Shown here: positions 59,031-64,000 of the stretch, piece by piece | Layout of the letters: every line of letters starts with the position of its first letter | Numbering within the stretch: the stretch's first letter is position 1 | Source: Rhodovulum kholense | GTDB taxonomy: Bacteria > Pseudomonadota > Alphaproteobacteria > Rhodobacterales > Rhodobacteraceae | Length of the DNA stretch: 64,000 nt | Assembly (NCBI RefSeq): GCF_003053725.1 | Contig: NZ_QAYC01000005.1 | Location: 124,001-188,000 of the forward strand | Reading direction: 5' to 3' | The notes under the pieces: model-generated | Database searches by the model: none | The model's input: the letters and a program-made list of their open reading frames with translations, nothing else | What the model was told of the DNA's origin: nothing | Position numbers and translations under genes: made by a program

Positions 59031-59693
59031 ATGGACCCGATGCGTGCCGTGACCTCCGCGATGGCGCTTCTGGCGCTGGCCGCGTGCAATACGCAACTGC
59101 CCGATTCCGCGGCCGGAGTCGGGTTCGACAACTACGCCGATTACAGCGCCCATCGCGAGGGTGTGCTGCAGGGTACGGTCTCGGCCCAACCGCTTGATGC
59201 GGCGCCCGCGCAGGGCGTCGTGACCGAGATCACCGGCGGGCCAATTTCGGCGGTCGAGAGTTCCGATGCCACCGCCATGCCCGGCGCGCAGGCTGAAAAC
59301 CATGCCGGGATCTCGGACGAACAGAGCTTTGCCGCCGTCAGCGCCCGCGAGACCATCGCCAGCGACCGCGAGCGGCTGGAGCAGCAGCGCGAGCAATATA
59401 CCTTCATCCCGCCCGAGCCGCTGCCCCCCCGTCCGGGCGGCGATGGTGCCGGCATCATCGAATATGCGCTGAGCACCACCAATCCGCTCGGCCAGCAGGT
59501 CTACAAGCGCGGCCGCGCCGTTGCGCCCGAAACGCTGGCCCGGCGCTGCGCCAAGTACGGCTCGGACGATCACGCTCAGGAAGCCTTCCTCAAGAATGGC
59601 GGGCCCGAGCGCGACCGGCTGGGGATCGACCCCGATGGCGACGGCTTCGCCTGCTACTGGGACCCCTCGCCGTTCCGGCTTGCCGAAAGATAA
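59031..59693 (+). CDS. Lipoprotein with Excalibur-like C-terminus
   Basis: 220-residue probable lipoprotein. The signal peptide ends in LLALAACN with Cys at residue 19 (start at 59031; the ATG at 59040 is three codons on). The mature part is Ala/Glu/Gln-rich, with a coiled segment ERLEQQREQYTFIPPEPLPP. The last 35 residues, including DRLGIDPDGDGFACYWDPSP, resemble the Excalibur calcium-binding motif DxDxDGxxCE with a Cys nearby. It lies 4 bp before the cell-wall amidase gene, so a wall or envelope role is likely. Confidence 0.75.
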   Translation: MDPMRAVTSAMALLALAACNTQLPDSAAGVGFDNYADYSAHREGVLQGTVSAQPLDAAPAQGVVTEITGGPISAVESSDATAMPGAQAENHAGISDEQSFAAVSARETIASDRERLEQQREQYTFIPPEPLPPRPGGDGAGIIEYALSTTNPLGQQVYKRGRAVAPETLARRCAKYGSDDHAQEAFLKNGGPERDRLGIDPDGDGFACYWDPSPFRLAER

Positions 59694-59697
59694 CCGC

Positions 59698-60387
59698 GTG
59701 ACGCCGCTCTGGCGTCCCTCGCCCAATTGCGGCGCCCGGCGTGGCGGGGCGCGGCCCGACATGGTCGTGCTGCATTTCACCGCCATGGCCGACGCCGCGT
59801 CGGCACTCGACCGGCTCTGCAATCCGGCGGCCGAGGTCTCGGCGCATTACCTGATCGCCGCCGACGGACAGGTCGTCCAGCTGGTCGACGAGACGGCCCG
59901 GGCCTGGCATGCCGGGGCCGGATGCTGGGGCGGGGTGGAGGACGTCAATTCCCGCTCGATCGGGATCGAGCTCGACAATCCGGGCGACCGGCCGTTCCCG
60001 GCGCCGCTGATGGCCGCGCTCGAGGCGCTGTTGGCCGGCATCCTCGCGCGCTGGTCGATCCGGCCCGAACGGGTGATCGGCCATTCCGACATGGCGCCCG
60101 ATCGCAAATGGGACCCGGGCCGGCGGTTCGACTGGCTGAGGCTCGCGCGGCAGGGGCTGGCGGTCTGGCCCGAACCGGTCGGTGCCATCGCCCCCGACGA
60201 GGCCGCCTTCCGCAAGGCCGCCACGGCCTTCGGCTATGGCGCGGGGTGGCAGACGGGCCACGTGCTCGACGCGCTGCGCCAACGCTTCCGCCCCTGGGCC
60301 GAGGGGCCGCTTGCCGCCGCCGACATGTCTGTCATTGCCGATCTTGCCCGCCGCTTCCCCGTTGACCCGGACGGCACGGGCGCCTAG
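59698..60387 (+). CDS. N-acetylmuramoyl-L-alanine amidase (AmpD/amidase_2 type)
   Basis: 229-residue zinc amidase cutting the peptide from murein sugars. Start is GTG at 59698. The zinc ligands fit amidase_2: MVVLHFTAMADAASALD, SIGIELDNPGD and VIGHSDMAPDRKWDPGRRFDW, with the conserved His residues. No signal peptide is visible, so it may be a cytosolic recycling amidase (AmpD-like) acting on anhydro-muropeptides. The end of the gene holds the rnpB promoter, and its TAG stop is part of the -10 element. Confidence 0.9.
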   Translation: MTPLWRPSPNCGARRGGARPDMVVLHFTAMADAASALDRLCNPAAEVSAHYLIAADGQVVQLVDETARAWHAGAGCWGGVEDVNSRSIGIELDNPGDRPFPAPLMAALEALLAGILARWSIRPERVIGHSDMAPDRKWDPGRRFDWLRLARQGLAVWPEPVGAIAPDEAAFRKAATAFGYGAGWQTGHVLDALRQRFRPWAEGPLAAADMSVIADLARRFPVDPDGTGA

Positions 60388-60390
60388 ATC
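60362..60390 (+). promoter_or_regulatory. rnpB promoter overlapping the amidase stop codon
   Basis: TTGACC (60362-60367), 17-base spacer, TAGATC (60385-60390): -35 matches 5 of 6 bases. The expected transcript start, about 7 bases on, coincides with the P1 helix of RNase P RNA at 60398. The -10 contains the TAG stop of the amidase gene. Confidence 0.7.
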
Positions 60391-60395
60391 GGGCG

Positions 60396-60780
60396 TCGCG
60401 CGGATGGCTGGATGGCCGCGGGGGTGCAAGCCTTCGAGGAAAGTCCGGACTCCACGAAGCGACGGTGCCGGGTAACGCCCGGCGGGGGAAACCCCAGGGA
60501 AAGCGCCACAGAGAACAGACCGCCTCCGGTTTCGGAGGTAAGGGTGAAACGGTGGGGTAAGAGCCCACCGCGGGACTGGCAACAGGACCGGCACGGCAAG
60601 CCCCACCGGGAGCAATGCCGAATAGGGACCCCGCGCAGGCTGGACCTGCAGGGCGGCTTCGGCCCAGGGGTCCGGGTTGGCAGCTTGAGCGTATCGGTAA
60701 CGGTACGCCCAGAGGAATGGTCATCCAGGGGGCCTCGCGCCCCCGGACAGAATCCGGCTTACAGGCCATCCGCGCATATC
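60396..60780 (+). ncRNA. rnpB: RNase P RNA component
   Basis: About 385-base catalytic RNA that cleaves 5' leaders from tRNA precursors, with protein RnpA. Conserved blocks include GAGGAAAGTCCGGACTCC (about 60437), the GGGTGAAACGGTGGGGTAAGAGCC region and the closing ACAGAATCCGGCTTACAGGCC. Helix P1 is formed by GCGCGGATGG (60398-60407) with CCATCCGCGC (60766-60775), a 10-bp perfect pairing. Alphaproteobacterial type A. Starts directly behind the amidase gene under its own promoter and ends before a hairpin. Confidence 0.96.
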
Positions 60781-60804
60781 TGGCCTGTCTCCCTCCGAAA
60801 CGCT

Positions 60805-60834
60805 GCCCGGCCCTCGCCGGGACGGGCTGTTTTT
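60805..60834 (+). terminator. rnpB terminator
   Basis: A GC-rich inverted repeat (GCCCGGC with GCCGGG, 60805-60822 region) is followed by CTGTTTTTGG. It lies about 25 bases after the RNase P RNA 3' end, an arrangement consistent with a Rho-independent terminator. Confidence 0.7.
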
Positions 60835-60923
60835 GGTCTTGGCCGATGCCCGAAAGCGTCTAGGTTCCGAGGGTGGGAAGCGCGCTGCCCCGGACAGGGG
60901 ATAGCAGAGGGACGGAAGACCGG

Positions 60924-61640
60924 ATGAGTTTTGTCAGGACGATGGCCACCCTTGCCGTGGGCTTTGCGGCCGCCAAGGGGCTGGAGAAGTTCCAGAAGAT
61001 GGGCGGCGGCGCCGGGATCGCCGATTCCGTGAAATCGGCGGCGACGCGGGCCGGGATCGGCAGCCAGATGGGGCCGCTGCTGGAGCGGATGCAGGTGCCG
61101 GGCGGCGCCGCGGCGCTGAAGGACAACGCCAAGTGGCTGGGCGCGAAGGCGCGCGAGACCGGCGATCACGCGATGGTGGGGCTCGGCGGGCTGATGGCGG
61201 CGCTGGGCGGGGCCGCCTGGGCGGGCTCGGTCAATGCGCGGGATATCCTGAACGCGATGGGCGAGGTCTCGCCGCCCGGCGTCTCGATGGAGAAGAACGC
61301 GCGGCTGCTGATCCGCTCGATGATCATGGCGGCCAAGTCCGACGGCGAGATCGACGCGACCGAGCGCGCCGCGATCCTCGATGTGCTGGGCGATGCCACG
61401 GCCGAGGAACGCGCCTTCGTCGAGGCCGAGATGGGCAAACCCATCGACATCGACGCGCTGGCGGCCGAGACCGGCAACCATCAGCGGACGGCTGTCTATG
61501 CCGCGGCGGTGGTGACGACCAAGGTCGACAGCCCGGCCGAGATCGCCCATCTCGACCGGCTGGCCGAGGCGCTGCATCTGGGCCGCGCCGCACGCCAGCG
61601 GATCCACAAGGCGATGCGGCTGCCGCAGGTGTTGGCCTGA
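60924..61640 (+). CDS. DUF533 / TerB-like domain protein
   Basis: 238-residue protein of the DUF533 (YebE) family. The N-terminus is a helix of amphipathic character (FVRTMATLAVGFAAAKGLEKF) and a Gly-rich segment; residues about 90-110 are hydrophobic (MVGLGGLMAALGGAAWAGSV). The C-terminal TerB-like helical domain includes LLIRSMIMAAKSDGEIDATERAAIL and AEIAHLDRLAEALHLG. TerB domains link to metal and envelope stress; the function of this family is unsettled. Located between rnpB and rpmG. Confidence 0.87.
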   Translation: MSFVRTMATLAVGFAAAKGLEKFQKMGGGAGIADSVKSAATRAGIGSQMGPLLERMQVPGGAAALKDNAKWLGAKARETGDHAMVGLGGLMAALGGAAWAGSVNARDILNAMGEVSPPGVSMEKNARLLIRSMIMAAKSDGEIDATERAAILDVLGDATAEERAFVEAEMGKPIDIDALAAETGNHQRTAVYAAAVVTTKVDSPAEIAHLDRLAEALHLGRAARQRIHKAMRLPQVLA

Positions 61641-61685
61641 GACACGCGCCCCGGGGCGGGCAGGGGCTGCAGGGCCAGAACCCGC

Positions 61686-61713
61686 TTGACTCGGGGGCGC
61701 GGATCGCTAAAAC
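61686..61713 (+). promoter_or_regulatory. Candidate promoter for rpmG
   Basis: TTGACT (61686-61691, 5 of 6), 16-base spacer, TAAAAC (61708-61713, 4 of 6) within GCTAAAACGCGGGC. It is 55 bp before the rpmG start and matches the pattern before gatC. Confidence 0.5.
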
Positions 61714-61767
61714 GCGGGCTTCAAGGAATTCACGGGCGCAATGCCGCCCGCGCGACGGAGATGAGAC

Positions 61768-61935
61768 ATGGCGAAGCCGACAACCATCAAGATCCGCCTG
61801 AACTCGACCGCGGGCACCGGCCATTTCTACGTGACCAAGAAGAACGCCCGCACCATGACCGAGAAGATGGTGGTCAAGAAATACGACCCCGTCGTGCGTC
61901 AGCACGTCGAATACAAGGAAGGCAAGATCAAGTGA
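61768..61935 (+). CDS. rpmG: 50S ribosomal protein L33
   Basis: 55-residue ribosomal protein: [20 protein letters not shown], then [21 protein letters not shown] and [13 protein letters not shown]. It lacks the CxxC zinc pairs, so it is the C-minus form. GGAG precedes the ATG at 61768. Followed by a T-rich hairpin. Short enough to be missed by ORF calling. Confidence 0.95.
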   Translation: MAKPTTIKIRLNSTAGTGHFYVTKKNARTMTEKMVVKKYDPVVRQHVEYKEGKIK

Positions 61936-61978
61936 TCTAGCCGCCTCCGGGGGTCATCCCCGGCAAGGGTCAGACCGG

Positions 61979-62009
61979 GGCCGCGCCGCAAGGGGCGGCC
62001 TTTCGTTTT
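61979..62009 (+). terminator. rpmG terminator
   Basis: GGCCGC (61979-61984) pairs with GCGGCC (61995-62000), followed directly by TTTCGTTTT (62001-62009), 44 bases after the rpmG stop. A typical Rho-independent form. Confidence 0.75.
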
Positions 62010-62075
62010 GCGCGGGTCCGTTCCTGCAAGGTCTGTTCGCGCAAGGCTCGTTTGCCCGGCTTCCTTTGCCCGGCT

Positions 62076-62131
62076 CCGTTCGTCAGGGGCCGTTCGTCAG
62101 GGGCCGTTCGTCAGGGACCGTCTGTCAGCGG
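62076..62131. repeat. 14-bp tandem repeat, four copies
   Basis: CCGTTCGTCAGGGG repeats at 62076-62089 and 62090-62103, then CCGTTCGTCAGGGA (62104-62117) and CCGTCTGTCAGCGG (62118-62131). It lies in the 237-bp gap after rpmG. Looser CCGTTCCTGCAAGG-like units precede it (62018-62075). Noncoding; the first two copies are identical, so it may vary in copy number. Confidence 0.85.
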
Positions 62132-62172
62132 GGCGGTTTGCGCGGGGGCCGTTTCCCGGGACGCCGGTTGCC

Positions 62173-62979
62173 TCAGGCGCTGGCCTGCATCCGGTGCCGC
62201 CCGAGCGGCAGCATCATCGGCTGGCCCGAGGTCGGGTCGGTCACGACCCGGCAATCGAGCCCGAACACCGCCTTCACCGTTTCCGCCGTCAGCACCTCTT
62301 CGGGGCGGCCCTGCGCGTAAAGCCGCCCGCCCGCCAGCGCGACCAGATGATCGGCGTAGCGTGCCGCGAGATTGAGATCGTGCAGCACCATGACGATGGT
62401 CGTGCCGCGGCTGTGGTTCAGGTCGGTCAGCAGGTCCAGCACCTCGACCTGATGGGCGATGTCGAGAAAGGTCGTGGGCTCGTCGAGCAGAAGCAGCTCG
62501 GTCTCCTGCGCCAGCGCCATCGCGATCCAGACCCTCTGACGCTGGCCGCCCGACAGCTCGTCGACCGCGCGTTCGGCCAGATCGGCGGTGCCGGTGGCCT
62601 GAAGCGCGGCCGCGACTGCCTCGGTGTCCTGCCGGGACCAGCGCGACAGAAGCCCGTGATGCGGATAGCGCCCGCGCCCGACCAGATCGGCGACCGCGAT
62701 GCCTTCGGGCGCGACCGGCGCTTGCGGCAAAAGTCCCATCCGGCGGGCCAGCGCGCGCGGCGCCATGCGGTGGATCTCCTTGCCGTCCAGCAGCACCTGA
62801 CCACGGGCAGGTGCCAGCAGCCGGGCGATGCAGCGCAAGAGCGTGGACTTGCCGCAGGCATTGGCGCCGACGATGGCGGTGATCTGTCCGGGCGGCACGG
62901 CCAGGGTCAGCCCGTCGAGGATGGTGCGCTCGGCGTAGCCTGCCTGAAGATCGCGGACGAGAAGGGGTGGGGCGGTCAC
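62173..62979 (-). CDS. Iron-siderophore ABC transporter, ATP-binding protein
   Basis: 268-residue FepC/FhuC-type ATPase. Walker A VGANACGKSTLLRCIARLL, signature LSGGQRQRVWIAMALAQ, Walker B LLLLDEPTTFLD, and H-loop MVLHDLNLAARYADHLV. The Cys in the Walker A (ANACGKST) is common in this siderophore group. Overlaps the permease gene by 4 bp. The substrate (heme, ferric hydroxamate or catecholate) cannot be told. Confidence 0.92.
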   Translation of the reverse strand: MTAPPLLVRDLQAGYAERTILDGLTLAVPPGQITAIVGANACGKSTLLRCIARLLAPARGQVLLDGKEIHRMAPRALARRMGLLPQAPVAPEGIAVADLVGRGRYPHHGLLSRWSRQDTEAVAAALQATGTADLAERAVDELSGGQRQRVWIAMALAQETELLLLDEPTTFLDIAHQVEVLDLLTDLNHSRGTTIVMVLHDLNLAARYADHLVALAGGRLYAQGRPEEVLTAETVKAVFGLDCRVVTDPTSGQPMMLPLGRHRMQASA

Positions 62980-64000
62980 ATCGAGCCTCCGCCGCGGTTC
63001 ACGCGGATGATGAGATACAGAAGATAGGGCGCGCCCAGCACGCCGGTCACGACCCCGACCGGATAGCGCGAAGGCAGGAGGCTTTGGCCGGCGAAATCTC
63101 CGGCCAGCACCAGGCCCGCGCCGACCAGCGCGGCCGGGATCAGCACCGAGCGGTCGGGCCCGGCCAGACGCGCGGCAATCGGCCCCGAGAGGAAGGCCAC
63201 GAAGGCGATCGGGCCGGTGACCGAGGTCGCGACGGCGATCAGCCCGACCGCCGCCAGCGTCACCAGAAGCCGGGTGCGGCCCAGCCGGACGCCCAGCGCC
63301 GCCGCCTTGTCATCGCCCAGCCGCAGCGCCTCGAGATCGCGCGACAGCGCCAGCAGCAGTCCGCCGAAGACAACAAGCGCGGCCAGAAGCGGCCCGGATT
63401 CGGCCAGTTGGACGCCGTTGAGGCTGCCCGCAAGCCAGCGCATCGCCTCCTGCAGGGGCCAGGCGGGGGCGATCGACAGGATATAGGCGATGGCGCTGTC
63501 CAGCATGGCCGAGATCGCGATGCCGATCAGGATCAGCCGCGCGCCCGCGACCCCGTTGCGCCAGGACAGAAGGTAGATCGCCAGCGCCACGGCCAGCCCC
63601 ATGGCCAGCGCGAAGACCGAGACCTCGGGGCCGCGCCAACCCAGCACGACGATGGCAAAGACCGCAGCAGCGCTGCCGCCTGCGGTGATGCCGACGATAT
63701 CGGGGCTGGCCAGCGGATTGCGCAGCATGGTCTGGAAAGCCGCGCCGCCCAGCCCGAAGCTCATCCCGGCCAGCACCGCCAGCACCGCGCGGGGCAGGCG
63801 CAGCTCGCGCACGGCAAAGCTTGCGCCCGGCACGTCGCCGCCTGCGAGAACCCGCAGCACGTCCAGCGGCGGGGTCAGCGTCGGGCCCGAGATCAGGACC
63901 AGCGCCACGCCCGCGCAAAGCAGCGCGCCAAGTCCCAGCGCGATGCGGGTCCGGCGGCGGGCTCTGGCGCGCCCGGCGGCGACGATCCGGTTGGCGAGGG
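62976..64000 (-). CDS. FecCD-type iron-siderophore permease (5' truncated)
   Basis: 341 visible codons of a BtuC/FecCD-family membrane permease; the start lies past the window end (the frame is open to 63998). Many hydrophobic segments are visible. Conserved motifs include LRLPRAVLAVLAGMSFGLGGAAFQ, MLRNPLASPDIVGITAGGSAA, GLIAVATSVTGPIAFVAFLSG and the C-terminal PSRYPVGVVTGVLGAPYLLYLI. It pairs with the ATPase downstream to import iron complexes. The substrate-binding protein gene should lie beyond the window. Confidence 0.92.
   Translation of the reverse strand, partial: LANRIVAAGRARARRRTRIALGLGALLCAGVALVLISGPTLTPPLDVLRVLAGGDVPGASFAVRELRLPRAVLAVLAGMSFGLGGAAFQTMLRNPLASPDIVGITAGGSAAAVFAIVVLGWRGPEVSVFALAMGLAVALAIYLLSWRNGVAGARLILIGIAISAMLDSAIAYILSIAPAWPLQEAMRWLAGSLNGVQLAESGPLLAALVVFGGLLLALSRDLEALRLGDDKAAALGVRLGRTRLLVTLAAVGLIAVATSVTGPIAFVAFLSGPIAARLAGPDRSVLIPAALVGAGLVLAGDFAGQSLLPSRYPVGVVTGVLGAPYLLYLIIRVNRGGGSM

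Noticed and set aside
62076-62131. CRISPR array
   Set aside because: Unit of 14 bp is directly repeated without spacers; no cas genes nearby.

Overview
The window is high-GC DNA from an alphaproteobacterium, most likely a member of the Rhodobacteraceae/Rhodobacterales. Evidence for this is the order ruvC-ruvA-ruvB-orf-ybgC-tolQ-tolR-tolA-tolB-pal-cpoB-tilS-ftsH, an alphaproteobacterial RNase P RNA, a DUF1127 peptide, a VPLPA-CTERM type surface protein, and hairpin elements of the CCAAGAAGAAG and CGATTTTTC kinds. Coding density is high, with many 4-bp ATGA/GTGA overlaps. No tRNA, rRNA, insertion sequence, prophage or CRISPR array was recognised. Genus and species cannot be assigned from sequence reading alone.

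Layout: 1-9 kb holds the end of a sensor kinase, an AidB-like acyl-CoA dehydrogenase, pgm, truA, the ycjX-ycjF pair and a PEP-CTERM-like protein. 9-18 kb holds ileS, two unknown acidic proteins (one with EF-hands), DUF484-xerC, fsa and priA. 18.4-23.7 kb looks like a sulfur-oxyanion neighbourhood: YeeE/YedE transporter, MFS transporter, LysR regulator, YeiH exporter and msrA, with an FNR-like box and a palindromic operator candidate. 23.7-29.5 kb holds a P-loop protein, prmA, two small proteins, ruvCAB and ybgC. 29.6-38.8 kb is the Tol-Pal envelope cluster followed by tilS, ftsH and a methyltransferase. 38.9-41.8 kb is one-carbon metabolism (fhs, folD) with a chorismate mutase between.

41.8-53.5 kb is a long minus-strand array: a thioesterase, two genes of the ligase-associated DNA repair set, a sugar kinase with dtd, and then a probable membrane-stress module. 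That module comprises a zinc-ribbon protein, an SPFH-GYF protein, a DUF2927 lipoprotein, TelA, XpaC and a 27-residue membrane peptide that has no other annotation. 53.5-64 kb holds tadA, a UPF0173 hydrolase, a ceramidase-like protein, a degenerate receiver-like protein, purU, gatCA, a lipoprotein with an N-acetylmuramoyl-L-alanine amidase, rnpB, a DUF533 protein, rpmG and the start of an iron-siderophore ABC transporter cut by the window end.

Most genes are ordinary housekeeping genes. The parts most worth following are the 27-residue peptide and the stress cluster around it, the sulfur cluster with its FNR-like and LysR-type sites, the terminator-like hairpin inside the coding start after ftsH, the rnpB promoter laid over the end of the amidase gene, the receiver-like protein lacking its phosphorylation site, and a P-loop protein with Cys where Lys is expected.
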